A stretch of DNA of 64,000 nucleotides from Burkholderia anthina (GTDB lineage: Bacteria > Pseudomonadota > Gammaproteobacteria > Burkholderiales > Burkholderiaceae): the NCBI RefSeq assembly GCF_902498995.1, contig NZ_CABVLY010000006.1, positions 186,001 to 250,000 of the forward strand, given 5' to 3'. The notes under the pieces were generated by a model. The model was not told the origin of the DNA and did not search any database. It worked only from the letters and a program-made list of their open reading frames with translations. Below are positions 17,635 through 28,190 of the stretch, in pieces. Numbering within the stretch: the first letter of the stretch is position 1; the number at the start of each line of letters is the position of its first letter. The translations under genes were made by a program, and so were the position numbers.

Positions 17635-19389
17635 ATGTCCTCATCCGCAGCCACCGCAGCGGCCCAGCTCCCGCCGAACACCGACGGCATCTGGTACGCG
17701 TCGTACCCGCCCGGCGTCCCGCACGAGATCGACGTCACGCAATACGCATCGCTCGTGCAGTTCTTCGACGAATGCACGACCCGCTTTGCCGAGCGCGTCG
17801 CCTACGTCAGCGCGGGCGCATCGATGACCTACCGCACGCTCGCGCAAAAAGTCGATGCGTTCGCATCGTACCTGCAAGACACGGGCGTGAAGCCCGGCGA
17901 CCGCGTCGCGATCATGCTGCCGAACTCGTTCCAGTACCCGGTCGCACTGTTCGGCACGCTGAAGGCCGGCGCGATCGTCGTCAACGTCAATCCGCTCTAC
18001 ACCGCGCGCGAACTCGCGCACCAGTTGAAGGACAGCGGTGCGCAGACGATCGTCGTGTTCGAGAATTTCGCGCGCACGCTGCAGGACGCGCTGCCGGAAA
18101 CGCAAGTGAAGAACATCGTCGTCACCGCGCTCGGCGACCTGCTCGCCGACGGCCTCAATGCGAAAGGACACCTGATCAATTTCGTGCTGAAGCACGTGAA
18201 GAAGCTCGTGCCGGCCTACCAGCTGCCGCAGGCGATCCGGCTGCGCGCCGCACTCGCGCTCGGCGCGCGCGGCGAGCCGCAGCCGGTGCCGATGACGCGC
18301 GACGACCTCGCGTTCCTGCAATACACCGGCGGCACGACCGGCGTCGCGAAAGGCGCGATGCTCACGCACGGCAACCTGATCGCCAACCTGCTGCAGGCGA
18401 AGGCCTGGATCGCCGACCAGGTCACCGGCGACGTCGAGACGGTGCTCACGCCGCTGCCGCTCTATCACATCTATTCGCTGACCGTGAACGCCTTCATCTT
18501 CATGGGGCTCGGCGGCCGCAACATCCTGATTGCGAACCCGCGCGACACGAACATGGTGATGAAGATCATCCGCAACGAGACCTTCACCGGGATCACCGGC
18601 ATCAACACGCTGTACAACGCCTTCCTCGACAACGAGGAATTCCGCAAGCGCGACTTCTCGAAGCTCAAGCTCGCGATGGCGGGCGGGATGGCGATGCAGC
18701 GCGCGGTCGCGGAGCGCTTCCAGCAAGTCACGGGCCGGCCGGTCGTCGAAGGCTACGGGCTCACCGAATGCTCGCCGATCGTCACGATGAATCCGGTGGA
18801 TCTGACCGACATGGCCGCGTTCAGCGGCTCGATCGGTCTGCCCGCGCCGTCGACCATCGTGCGCTTTCGACACGAGGACGGCACCTGGGCCGGCATCGGC
18901 GAGGCGGGCGAGCTCTGCGTGCACGGTCCGCAAGTGATGCGCGGTTACTGGCAGCGGCCGGACGAAACCGCGAAGGTGATCGACGCCGACGGGTGGCTCG
19001 GCACCGGCGATATCGGCGTGATGGACGAGCGCGGCTTCATCCGTCTCATCGACCGCAAGAAGGACATGATCCTCGTCTCGGGCTTCAACGTGTATCCGAA
19101 CGAGATCGAGGAAGTACTCGTGATGCATCCCGGCATCAGTGAAGCCGCGGCGATCGGCATCCCTGACGAAGTACAGGGCGAGCGGATCAAGGTATTCGTC
19201 GTGCGCCGCGATCCCGCGCTGACCGTCGACGACGTGCTCGCGCATTGCCGCAAGAATCTCACCGGCTACAAGATGCCGAAGTTCGTCGAATTCCGCGACG
19301 CGCTGCCGCAGACGAACGTCGGCAAGATCCTGCGCCGCGCGCTGCGCGACGAGGAAATGGCCAGGATCAAGGCCGGGAAGCCGGGTTGA
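17635..19389 (+). CDS. fadD: Long-chain fatty-acid--CoA ligase (FadD)
   Basis: A 584-residue acyl-CoA ligase. Motifs in order: A3 phosphate-binding YTGGTTGVAKGAML, A4-type LPLYHIYSLTVNAF, A5 EGYGLTECSP (adenine/Mg site), A7 GWLGTGDIGVMDERGFI, A8 hinge DRKKDMILVSGFNVYPNEIE (FadD-typical FNVYPNEIE), and the catalytic Lys in NVGKILRR near the end. The start chosen is the ATG following GGAGA; the longer frame covers untranslated leader. It activates long-chain fatty acids with ATP and CoA at the inner membrane for beta-oxidation. The upstream TetR gene is probably its regulator. Confidence 0.93.
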   Translation: MSSSAATAAAQLPPNTDGIWYASYPPGVPHEIDVTQYASLVQFFDECTTRFAERVAYVSAGASMTYRTLAQKVDAFASYLQDTGVKPGDRVAIMLPNSFQYPVALFGTLKAGAIVVNVNPLYTARELAHQLKDSGAQTIVVFENFARTLQDALPETQVKNIVVTALGDLLADGLNAKGHLINFVLKHVKKLVPAYQLPQAIRLRAALALGARGEPQPVPMTRDDLAFLQYTGGTTGVAKGAMLTHGNLIANLLQAKAWIADQVTGDVETVLTPLPLYHIYSLTVNAFIFMGLGGRNILIANPRDTNMVMKIIRNETFTGITGINTLYNAFLDNEEFRKRDFSKLKLAMAGGMAMQRAVAERFQQVTGRPVVEGYGLTECSPIVTMNPVDLTDMAAFSGSIGLPAPSTIVRFRHEDGTWAGIGEAGELCVHGPQVMRGYWQRPDETAKVIDADGWLGTGDIGVMDERGFIRLIDRKKDMILVSGFNVYPNEIEEVLVMHPGISEAAAIGIPDEVQGERIKVFVVRRDPALTVDDVLAHCRKNLTGYKMPKFVEFRDALPQTNVGKILRRALRDEEMARIKAGKPG

Positions 19390-19451
19390 GCAAGCCGGGC
19401 GGGACGCGGCCGGACGATCCCGGCCGCGCTCCGGCGGCGCGCGCAGCCGGC

Positions 19452-19736
19452 TCAGTCGTCGTCATCGTCGCCGTGATGCTCGCGCCAGTGCCGCTCATGG
19501 TGCCTGCGCCATTTCCGGTAGCGATCGTCGCCATCGTCGCCGTAGTAGCCGTATCCGCCATCCGGATACGCGACCATCGCCGGCTGCGGCGCCACATAGA
19601 CCGGTGCCGGCTCGGCATAGACCGGTGCGACCGGCACGCCGATGCCGACCGACAGGTCGACGTGCGCTGCCATCGCACTGCCGGAAGCGAGCAACGCTGC
19701 GCTTCCGAGCCATCCCGCGACTGTCCTCTTCTTCAT
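19452..19736 (-). CDS. Small exported PXPV-like protein with acidic tail
   Basis: A 94-residue protein starting MKKRTVAGWLGSAALLASGS, a signal peptide with likely cleavage after AMA. The mature part has Pro/Val-rich PVAPVYAEPAPVYVAPQP repeats, a Gly/Tyr stretch (GGYGYYGDDGDD) and a Arg/His-rich segment (RKWRRHHERHWREHH) ending in five aspartates. The charge pattern suggests metal or polyanion binding but nothing is demonstrable. An AGGGA site precedes the chosen ATG; the longer frame lacks one. Such proteins are common and uncharacterised in Burkholderia-like genomes. It converges with fadD. Confidence 0.72.
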   Translation of the reverse strand: MKKRTVAGWLGSAALLASGSAMAAHVDLSVGIGVPVAPVYAEPAPVYVAPQPAMVAYPDGGYGYYGDDGDDRYRKWRRHHERHWREHHGDDDDD

Positions 19737-20031
19737 GTTCCGTATCCCTGATCTGCCGGCCTGCCCGACATGCGCGACGACTTTAATCGCGACACGCATC
19801 GCCAGGTGCTACGCCGCTGCGAGATTCGTAACGCGCCGTAACGAACGGGCATTAGCCGTTCGACCGAATCGCGAAAATGCGCGGGAACGTCTATAGTGGG
19901 TTACGGTTCGACACAATCACGACCGCGCGCTGGCGGAACGAACAGGGTAAAATCCCGCCAAACACTTGGTGGGCGAACACGCCACACACACGCACAACAT
20001 ATTCTCTGACGCAGGCTCCTGCCGCACCTCA

Positions 20032-20604
20032 ATGGCCAATCCCGCAGAATCCCATCCGCAAAACGACTTCATCAATGCGGCGCGCAAGGAACGTAAGCGC
20101 GTTGAAATCTATCTCGTCAACGGCATTCGTCTGACGGGCTGCATCGAGTCGTTCGACCAGTATCTGGTGATGCTGCGCACCCCCGTGGGTCTGCAAGGCA
20201 TCTACAAACGTGCCATTTCTACGATCCAGCTCGACACCGGCGGCTCGCGCCCCGGTGGCGGCGGCCCGCGCGGCCCGCGCCCCGGCGGCCGGCCGGGTGG
20301 CCGCGAAGGCGGCGGCCACAGCCCGTACGGCTCGCACGGCGGCTCCCGCGAGTCGCGCGGCGACGGCGGCGGCTATGGCTCGCGTGAACCGCGCGAAGGC
20401 TACGGCTCCCGCGAACCGCGCGAAGGTTATGGCGCGCCGCGCGAACCCCGTGAAGGCTATGCCCCGCGCGAACCGCGCGAAAGCTACGGCGCACCGCGCG
20501 ACGCCGGCGACGCATCGAGCAACACGTCACCGTCCGACGCACGCGGCGGCAGCGGGCCGGTCATCGTCACGCGCCGCCGGCGAATCGTGCCGGACGGCCA
20601 GTAA
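20032..20604 (+). CDS. hfq2: Second RNA chaperone Hfq (Hfq2 type) with long Arg/Gly-rich tail
   Basis: A 190-residue Sm-like RNA-binding protein. Residues about 10-66 form the Hfq core ([20 protein letters not shown], then [14 protein letters not shown] and YKRAIST). The rest is a low-complexity tail rich in Gly, Arg, Glu, Pro and Tyr, with short units like REPREGYG repeated about five times. In canonical Hfq the Sm2 motif reads YKHAIST; here the His of the proximal uridine pocket is Arg60. A separate second Hfq of about this size is known in B. cenocepacia, which supports the symbol. The start ATG is the first with the Hfq-like N-terminus. A possible -10 box TATAGT lies at 19892-19897, without a good -35. 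Confidence 0.88.
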   Translation: MANPAESHPQNDFINAARKERKRVEIYLVNGIRLTGCIESFDQYLVMLRTPVGLQGIYKRAISTIQLDTGGSRPGGGGPRGPRPGGRPGGREGGGHSPYGSHGGSRESRGDGGGYGSREPREGYGSREPREGYGAPREPREGYAPREPRESYGAPRDAGDASSNTSPSDARGGSGPVIVTRRRRIVPDGQ

Positions 20605-20608
20605 AACA

Positions 20609-20640
20609 AAAGGGCAAGCCAATCGGCTTGCCCTTTTTCT
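20609..20640 (+). terminator. Terminator after hfq2 (probably bidirectional)
   Basis: Arms AGGGCAAGCC (20611-20620) and GGCTTGCCCT (20625-20634) with loop AATC are followed by a T-run; an A-run precedes it, so it can also end the convergent DUF2968 transcript. Confidence 0.9.
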
Positions 20641-20689
20641 TCGTCGGTCGGCGCGGCATGTCGCCGCACCTGCCCCATCCTGCTTCTGC

Positions 20690-21397
20690 TCAGCGTGCCG
20701 TCGTCGGCAAGCCCGCGTCGGCCTCGCGCTGCAGCGCATGCACCTGCTGCTGCAATGCGCGCAACTGCGACTGCAGTTCCGCCTGCTGCGCCTGCAATGC
20801 CGCCGTTTCGTTACGCACCGTCTTCTGACGATCCGCGACCACTGCCTGCTGCTCGCGCGCGATCGAGATGTCAGCCTGCAGACGTCGTGCGCGCTCCTGC
20901 GTGACTTCGATCTGCTTGTCCGTTTGCGCCTTCTGCGATTCCAGCTTCGCCGCACGCAACTCGTTGACGGCCAGCCGTTCGGCCTGACGCGAGAAATCGC
21001 GATAGATCGCTTCCGCCCGCGTTTCGTCGTAAGTCTTGATCACGCGCCAGAACGCCTTCTGCTGGAACAGTGCGACGAAATACGAACCGTCCTTGACGCT
21101 GAACAGCTGGCTCGCACCATAGCTGCCGTTATAGCTCGTGCGCATTTCCGTCAGCGAATGCGCCTGGATCTGGCGCTGCAGCTCGTCAACCGTGCTCTGC
21201 CCGGTCGTCTCGCCTGCCTGCGGCTGCACCGACGCCTGACCCTGCTGATCGATCACCGGAATCGCCGCCACCGGCGCGGACGCCTGCTGTACTGCCGGCG
21301 TCCCGTTGCCTGCCAACCCCTGCGCGAACGCGCCCTGCATGCCCCCTACCACGGCGAGCAACGCACACGCCCGCCCCAACCCCGTCATATGGCTCAT
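20690..21397 (-). CDS. DUF2968 exported coiled-coil protein
   Basis: A 235-residue protein with an N-terminal signal peptide (ACALLAVVGGMQGAFAQ, cleavage after FA or AQ). A central region (STVDELQRQIQAHSLTEMRT, then SYNGSYGASQLFSVKDGSYF) precedes a long C-terminal coiled coil rich in Gln, Glu and Arg (about residues 130-225, many heptads such as LQAQQAELQSQLRALQQQV). This matches the DUF2968 family, found in Burkholderia and relatives, function unknown. The start is the ATG after TTG; a GGGGAA site lies about 9 nt upstream. It lies between hfq2 and the sigma-54 regulator gene. Confidence 0.75.
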   Translation of the reverse strand: MSHMTGLGRACALLAVVGGMQGAFAQGLAGNGTPAVQQASAPVAAIPVIDQQGQASVQPQAGETTGQSTVDELQRQIQAHSLTEMRTSYNGSYGASQLFSVKDGSYFVALFQQKAFWRVIKTYDETRAEAIYRDFSRQAERLAVNELRAAKLESQKAQTDKQIEVTQERARRLQADISIAREQQAVVADRQKTVRNETAALQAQQAELQSQLRALQQQVHALQREADAGLPTTAR

Positions 21398-21452
21398 CAA
21401 TTTTGATTCCCCGCCCGTGTCGTTGTAATTCAGCGCGATTTTATCTCATTAA

Positions 21453-22872
<1,420 letters not shown>

Positions 22873-22953
22873 AGTAACGCGGCATTGCCGATCAGCGATT
22901 GGTTGCGGACGGTGGCGAAACCGCCCTCCGTCGATAACGGAATGCTCGGAGAT

Positions 22954-24978
22954 TTATTGAACGAGCATGGGCGTGCCGCACTTGATCGAATCCGGTGTAT
23001 TCGTGACATAGGCATTTCCCAGGCTCAGGCCGAGCAGGCTCGTGACGGAGGCCAGAAGAGAATCGACCGGTTGCAGCAGCAGCGGAACGAGCGTATTCCC
23101 CAGTGCAGTCAAAATCGGCCCCGTCAGGGCACTCAACAACGGATTCAATACGCCAGCCAGGATCGACACCAAGCCGCCGCTCGCAGATAACGTCAACGTC
23201 AAGCCACCGTTCACGATGCCCTGAACCGCAGGCGCCAGGAACTGATCCGTGCCGACGTTCAGCGTGTACGGCGACGCGGGGCTCGGAGAAGCGGAGGATT
23301 GCGGCCCGGGATACGCGAACGACAACGGCGTCGGCGTTTGATTGGCGACTGGAACTGTCAATTGGCCAGGCTTCAAGCTGATGCTGATCGAGATGTCGTT
23401 CAGGTTGAGGAGGCCCAGCGTCAGCACGTTAAGCAGCGATGTCAGCGTGGAGGTCAAGCCGCCGAGGTTCAGCAGATTCAGCAGGCTCTGCAGGTTGACG
23501 GACACGAGCGGAATCGGGTTTGCGCTGCCGCTCGGTGTGTAACCGCTGGCGGCATTGAGATTGATCGGGGTATTCGCCGACCCGCCGAGGTAGACGGCAA
23601 GCACACCTGTCTGGACATTCACCTGTGCGCTTTTCGTACCGTCCGGCGTACAGGTGACGGACGCCAGACCCGCCGTCGCCGGCGACACGTAGGCGGTAAC
23701 CGGCAATTGAACGGCGGCGAGCGGAGTCGCCTTGCCTTTCGAACAAGCGGCTCCCGGGTAGGCCAGAGACCCGTCCGAGCACGTCGACAGGAGCGACAGC
23801 GACGTATTCAGGAAGATATTGCCCTGCGCAGTCGACGTATTGGTCGTGCAATTGGTCGTCCCGCAATTAGACGGCCCGGGCGGACCGCTTGCCGTGGATG
23901 GCGGCGTTCCGGCGAGCGATACGGAGCCCGACACGGTCGTGTTCAGCAGCGGCGCGAGCGCGGTCGGCGTCTGCACTGTTATGCTGGGAATGGTGACCGG
24001 GCTCGTTCCGTTCGCGATTTGCAACGCCGTCGATAGCAATCCGAGTGCATTCACGCTCGCATTGACCGCTGAGCTGCCACCGGCAACCGCAGCGGAAACC
24101 AGTTGACCGAGCGCGATCTGAGGGCCGCCGCAGGTGTTGTTGATGCACAGTGCCGCAGCGATCGCATTCAGAACGTTCAGATTCGCGCTCGCCAGATTCT
24201 GCTGCGTCGCTGCCTGCAATTCCGCATTGACCAGTTGGCCGAGCGACACGGTTCCGTTCAGCACGGCCGTGCTCGTACCGACCGGCAAATTGGCCAGAAT
24301 GCCCGCCATGTTCAGGTTGACTTGCGCCAGCCCCTGATAATCGACGGCCTGGAGATTCAGTGGGTTGGGCGAACCGGTCAGCGTACCGAGCAACTGGTTG
24401 ATCAACCCGCCATTCAACGACGCGAGCGCCGTGCCGAGTGTAAAGGTGTCGTACGGCGTGATCTTGGCGATGGCTGACGCACTGATCGTCGTTCCATTAC
24501 GAAAAATGCCGGATACCGGCTCGGAAACGGTCACGCATACGGCATTGGCCGGCTGGCCACTTGCCGCGCCGGCCGACAACCCCGCGCATTGACCATTGGT
24601 CGCCGTTCCCGCGGTCGGCGAGAACAACGCGCTGCCGCTGGCTTGGGGCGCAGTCCAGATCCCGCACGTCACGGAAACGGTCACGCTGGGCGGTAGCGGT
24701 TTTTTTGTCGGATTCGCGATTTGATTCGCCGCGGTCGTCGCCGCCGCGCAGGCTGTATCGGCGGAAACTTGAGAAACCGCTGACAGTGCAGCCGAATCGG
24801 CCGCTGCCTGCATCAGGCGTCGCTCGGAATAGAAGTGGCCGATGTCGATCCCGGCCAGCATGATGAATGCGATCGACATCCATATCACCGCGAGCACCGC
24901 CACGGAGCCACGCTGGCAACGCCCCGCCGGCCGGCCCGCGCCGCGCCGTCGTGCCGCGCATGCTTGATCTGCCCGCAT
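22954..24978 (-). CDS. tadG: TadG-like Flp pilus assembly protein, large low-complexity form
   Basis: A 674-residue protein. After an Arg/Ala-rich cytoplasmic start comes the TadE/TadG N-terminal motif RGSVAVLAVIWMSIAFIMLA (one transmembrane helix) and DIGHFYSERRLMQAAADSAAL, the hallmark of TadG-like proteins. The remaining ~580 residues are periplasmic or surface-exposed, rich in Gly, Ala, Ser, Thr, Asn and Leu, with six or more cysteines (for example SNCGTTNCTTNTS). No von Willebrand MIDAS motif (DxSxS) is visible, unlike many TadG proteins. It is near the end of the pilus operon, 11 nt after the DUF3613 gene. It probably acts as a minor pilin-like or assembly component. Confidence 0.8.
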   Translation of the reverse strand: MRADQACAARRRGAGRPAGRCQRGSVAVLAVIWMSIAFIMLAGIDIGHFYSERRLMQAAADSAALSAVSQVSADTACAAATTAANQIANPTKKPLPPSVTVSVTCGIWTAPQASGSALFSPTAGTATNGQCAGLSAGAASGQPANAVCVTVSEPVSGIFRNGTTISASAIAKITPYDTFTLGTALASLNGGLINQLLGTLTGSPNPLNLQAVDYQGLAQVNLNMAGILANLPVGTSTAVLNGTVSLGQLVNAELQAATQQNLASANLNVLNAIAAALCINNTCGGPQIALGQLVSAAVAGGSSAVNASVNALGLLSTALQIANGTSPVTIPSITVQTPTALAPLLNTTVSGSVSLAGTPPSTASGPPGPSNCGTTNCTTNTSTAQGNIFLNTSLSLLSTCSDGSLAYPGAACSKGKATPLAAVQLPVTAYVSPATAGLASVTCTPDGTKSAQVNVQTGVLAVYLGGSANTPINLNAASGYTPSGSANPIPLVSVNLQSLLNLLNLGGLTSTLTSLLNVLTLGLLNLNDISISISLKPGQLTVPVANQTPTPLSFAYPGPQSSASPSPASPYTLNVGTDQFLAPAVQGIVNGGLTLTLSASGGLVSILAGVLNPLLSALTGPILTALGNTLVPLLLQPVDSLLASVTSLLGLSLGNAYVTNTPDSIKCGTPMLVQ

Positions 24979-24989
24979 TGTCGTCTCGC

Positions 24990-25310
24990 TTATTGAGTCG
25001 ATTGCCCGCCGCCCGCTCCGCTGCCGGAGCCTATCTGCGAACTCATCGAATTCGGAATCTTGTTCTTGAACGAATCAAGGTAACGCTGGTAGATGAGGGA
25101 CGCGACGTCGCCCAACACCGGCTGCGTCGGTGCCGCCGCGCGATTGTCGCGCTGTAGCGCGAGCCACTCCCTTGTCGAACGATCGACATCGGACGCAGAC
25201 GACGTTACCTGCCCGTATGCGGACGCGGAACCCGCCACCATGCAGGCGAGCGCACCGAGCACCGCGATTCGGCCCGCCCGCGCGTTTCGATATTGCTTGC
25301 TATTGTTCAT
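24990..25310 (-). CDS. DUF3613 small exported protein in Tad cluster
   Basis: A 106-residue protein (MNNSKQYRNARAGRIAVLGA...) with a signal peptide (core VLGALACMVAGSASA). The mature segment STREWLALQRDNRAAAPTQP, then VLGDVASLIYQRYLDSF matches the DUF3613 family, a small protein often found in Tad loci between tadD and tadG. The tail is Gly/Ser-rich. A GGGGGA site precedes this ATG; an upstream ATG at 25334 overlaps the tadD stop codon. A periplasmic accessory role is inferred from position only. Confidence 0.72.
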   Translation of the reverse strand: MNNSKQYRNARAGRIAVLGALACMVAGSASAYGQVTSSASDVDRSTREWLALQRDNRAAAPTQPVLGDVASLIYQRYLDSFKNKIPNSMSSQIGSGSGAGGGQSTQ

Positions 25311-25330
25311 GTCAATCCCCCGATGTCTGT

Positions 25331-26176
25331 TCATTGTGCAAATCGTTGCAGCAGCGGCATGGTCTGGTCGTAGCCAGAATTGTTCGCCATCGGCGTATTC
25401 GGCGCGAGCAGGCTGCGTCGCGCGAACACCGCCGACGGCGCAGCGATAGCGCGCTGCTGAGCCTGCACTGCAACCGCAATCTTCGCGGCATCGCCGTTGA
25501 TGTCCTTGCGAATATCCGCCGGCAGGTGCTGCTGATTCATCAACCGTTGCGCATCCTGCGTGCGACCCGCCGCGAGCAGGTAGAGCGCGAGGTTGCTGAC
25601 GATCTTCGGATTGTGCGGGTCCAGTTCGGCGGCTTTCAGAAGCGGCACCCGCGCGCCAGCGACATCGCCGCTGCGCAGCTTCGCGTAAGCCAGATCGGAC
25701 AGCAACGACGCATCGGTCGGCGCAAGCTCGGACGCTTGCGCAAGCGCCTGCACCGCACGACCGAAGTCGCCTGCCGCACCGGCAAGCAGCCCAAGCCCAC
25801 GATAGCCGCGCGCGGCAAGCGGCGTTTTGAGCAGTTGCGTGTACACGGCCGCACTCGCGGCCGACTGATCGGTCATCCGCAGTGCATCTGCCCGCAACAG
25901 GGTGGAGTCCGGCGTTACGCCGTAAGTTTTCTCATATGCGTCGATATGTGCGAGCGACGCATAATAGAGTCCCTGCGCCTGCATCCGCTGAATCAGGCCC
26001 AGATACATTCCCGGCGTATCGGGCACCGCACGCTTCTGATCGGCAGCCTGCATCAACGCCGCCCGCTCGGTTTGCGCATTGACACCATACCCACTGTCCT
26101 TGGTCGCGCACGCACCGAGCAGCAGCGCCACTGCTATCACGCCTGCCCGCGTCACCACTCCACTGATCTGCTTCAT
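25331..26176 (-). CDS. tadD: TadD-like TPR lipoprotein
   Basis: A 281-residue lipoprotein with lipobox LGAC (Cys23) after AVALLL. The central part contains tetratricopeptide repeats (for example LARGYRGLGLLAGAAGDFGR-type units and DASLLSDLAYAKLRSGDVAG followed by NPKIVSNLALYLLAAGRTQD). TadD lipoproteins help the secretin assemble in the outer membrane during Flp pilus biogenesis (family knowledge). It lies 18 nt downstream of tadC. Confidence 0.88.
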   Translation of the reverse strand: MKQISGVVTRAGVIAVALLLGACATKDSGYGVNAQTERAALMQAADQKRAVPDTPGMYLGLIQRMQAQGLYYASLAHIDAYEKTYGVTPDSTLLRADALRMTDQSAASAAVYTQLLKTPLAARGYRGLGLLAGAAGDFGRAVQALAQASELAPTDASLLSDLAYAKLRSGDVAGARVPLLKAAELDPHNPKIVSNLALYLLAAGRTQDAQRLMNQQHLPADIRKDINGDAAKIAVAVQAQQRAIAAPSAVFARRSLLAPNTPMANNSGYDQTMPLLQRFAQ

Positions 26177-26194
26177 CTTCGTTCCTTCCGTCCG

Positions 26195-27190
26195 TCAGTG
26201 GTGCGACGATAGCGCGTGCATGACCGCCAGCATCCCCGGCCCGGCCGTGACAATCAGCAAAGCAGGCAATAACGTCAGCACCATCACGCCAGTCATCTTC
26301 ACCGTCAACCGGCCGATCCGCTCGCGAAGCATCGCACGACGTGTCTCGCGCAACCGGTCGCCGAATTGCTTGAGCGGCTCCTGCACCGCACCGCCGTGCT
26401 TGTCGACCTGGATCATCAACCGCACGATCGCGCGCAAGTCCTCGTTATCGAAGCCGCCGGACAACCGCTGCAGCGACTGTTCGCGCGTGCGGCCCGCCGC
26501 GAACTGGCGCTGTGCAATCCCCACCTCCGATGACAACACCGGCAACATCCCGCGAAAATCGTTCGTTACAACCTGCAGACTCTGGTCGAGCGATAGTCCG
26601 ACGCCCTGCAGCAGACGCAGCATATCGACGAGCAGCGGTAATTCGTCGATGACGCTCTGTCGCCGCGCAGCTGCGCGGCGCTGGATGTAGAGCTTCGGCA
26701 ACATGAAGCCGACGCCGAACGCGACAAACAGGCCGATCATCCAGTAGCTGCCCTTCATCCGGCCGCTCGCGAAGATCACGAACAACAGCGGCAAGCCGAT
26801 CCCGCACGCGATTCGCGCGCTCAGGAACAACCCCCGCGTGCGCGCGTCGACATAGCCGCACTGCTCGAGCAGGCGACGATCCTCTTCGGCGACGAGCTGC
26901 TTGCCGAGCCCGGTGTTGAGCCAGCGCATGCCCACCGCCGACAACTGTTCGAGGAACTGCGCGACGCGCCTTCCGCCGCCTGCGTCGGGTTGCGCCGCCG
27001 CGTCGCGCCCGCTGTCCGACGTCCGCGCCTTCGCCGCCTCGAGCGCGACCATGCGTCGGTCCAGCGCGTCGACGAGTGCTCGTTCGGCACGCGTCGCGGC
27101 ATGCGCCCGCAGCAGCGCGACCATTCCGAGCAACAGCACGCCGAGCGCGCCGACCGCAAGGGCAATCGCTCCAATCTGAGTCGATGTCAT
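26195..27190 (-). CDS. tadC: TadC inner-membrane platform protein
   Basis: A 331-residue member of the type-II secretion F (T2SF/GspF) family, TadC branch. A hydrophobic N-terminal helix (IGAIALAVGALGVLLLGMVAL) is followed by a charged linker, two more helices, the T2SF cytoplasmic domain (LPLLVDMLRLLQGVGLSLDQ, then GFDNEDLRAIVRLMIQVDKH) and C-terminal helices (GVMVLTLLPALLIVTAGPGM). With TadB it forms the inner-membrane base of the Flp pilus machine. It lies 4 nt after tadB. Confidence 0.9.
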   Translation of the reverse strand: MTSTQIGAIALAVGALGVLLLGMVALLRAHAATRAERALVDALDRRMVALEAAKARTSDSGRDAAAQPDAGGGRRVAQFLEQLSAVGMRWLNTGLGKQLVAEEDRRLLEQCGYVDARTRGLFLSARIACGIGLPLLFVIFASGRMKGSYWMIGLFVAFGVGFMLPKLYIQRRAAARRQSVIDELPLLVDMLRLLQGVGLSLDQSLQVVTNDFRGMLPVLSSEVGIAQRQFAAGRTREQSLQRLSGGFDNEDLRAIVRLMIQVDKHGGAVQEPLKQFGDRLRETRRAMLRERIGRLTVKMTGVMVLTLLPALLIVTAGPGMLAVMHALSSHH

Positions 27191-27194
27191 TGCG

Positions 27195-28190
27195 TCACCT
27201 TAGCCGGGCCATTCGGTACAACCACACGCTGCCGGCCAGTTGCAGCATGAACGCGACCACGAGCAGCGAGCGCCCGCTCGGATCGTTCCACATCCCGTGC
27301 AGATACTTCGGATTGGTCACGATGACAAAACCGCCGATGGCGATCGGCAGCATCACGAGTACGAACGCCGACAGCCGCGTCTCCGACGACATCGCAGTCA
27401 ACTCGCGTTCCGCCTGTTCGAGGTCGCGCATAAACACGGCCATGCGCTCGAGCATTACATCCGCGCGGCCGCCATACTTGACCGACAGCCTCAACACCGA
27501 GCCGACGAGTTCGAACTCCTCGGTTCGGTAGATCTTCGCGATATGCATCATCGCTCGGTCGATCTCCACGCCGCCGCGGAGCATGCGCGACACATGGTCG
27601 AGGCAACCGCGAAGCGGCTCCTCGGTCGTCTGAAGCGCGGACTGGAATGCGGCCGGCACGCTGTTGCCGAGTGTCACGAGACGCACGATCCCGTCGAGGA
27701 ATGAAGGAATCTGCCGGACGATCTTCAGCCGCCGCCGTTGAATCCGCGACGAAAGCCAGACGCCAAACATCGCGCTTCCGCATGCGATAGCTGCGACGCA
27801 CGCGAGCGCGCCGCCGCGGCTGCCCGCAAATGCCGCCACGCCAACGAGCCCGCCAAACGCGACCATCACCTTGCCGCGCGCGCCCTCGATCCCCGCGCGA
27901 CTCGCGAGGTTCGTCAGATATTCGGCCACAGCCGCATACCAGCGCGCACGGAATACGTCGGACGACGCGTTTCGCGTGGCGCCGGGCGGCGATGCAGTCC
28001 GCAGTACACCCGGTGTCGGCCGGGGTGCCTGCGCGGCAGCCGCGACACGCACGCCCGGTTCGAGCCGGCTATCGATGAAACGCTTCGCGTCGGTCCGCAC
28101 GCGCCGCGTCTCCGCGTGCCGCCACAGCATCATTGCCGTGGCGACGCACAGCATCGCGAACGCAAGTACCCAGACCATTGCGCTATACAT
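27195..28190 (-). CDS. tadB: TadB inner-membrane platform protein
   Basis: A 331-residue T2SF/GspF-family protein. The start MYSAMVWVLAFAMLCVATAM gives a transmembrane helix at the N-terminus and lies 8 nt inside the end of tadA; the longer frame adds residues overlapping tadA and is less likely. The T2SF core is seen in IPSFLDGIVRLVTLGNSVPA and GVEIDRAMMHIAKIYRTEEF, followed by ELTAMSSETRLSAFVLVMLP. It pairs with TadC to form the platform for the TadA ATPase. Confidence 0.9.
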   Translation of the reverse strand: MYSAMVWVLAFAMLCVATAMMLWRHAETRRVRTDAKRFIDSRLEPGVRVAAAAQAPRPTPGVLRTASPPGATRNASSDVFRARWYAAVAEYLTNLASRAGIEGARGKVMVAFGGLVGVAAFAGSRGGALACVAAIACGSAMFGVWLSSRIQRRRLKIVRQIPSFLDGIVRLVTLGNSVPAAFQSALQTTEEPLRGCLDHVSRMLRGGVEIDRAMMHIAKIYRTEEFELVGSVLRLSVKYGGRADVMLERMAVFMRDLEQAERELTAMSSETRLSAFVLVMLPIAIGGFVIVTNPKYLHGMWNDPSGRSLLVVAFMLQLAGSVWLYRMARLR

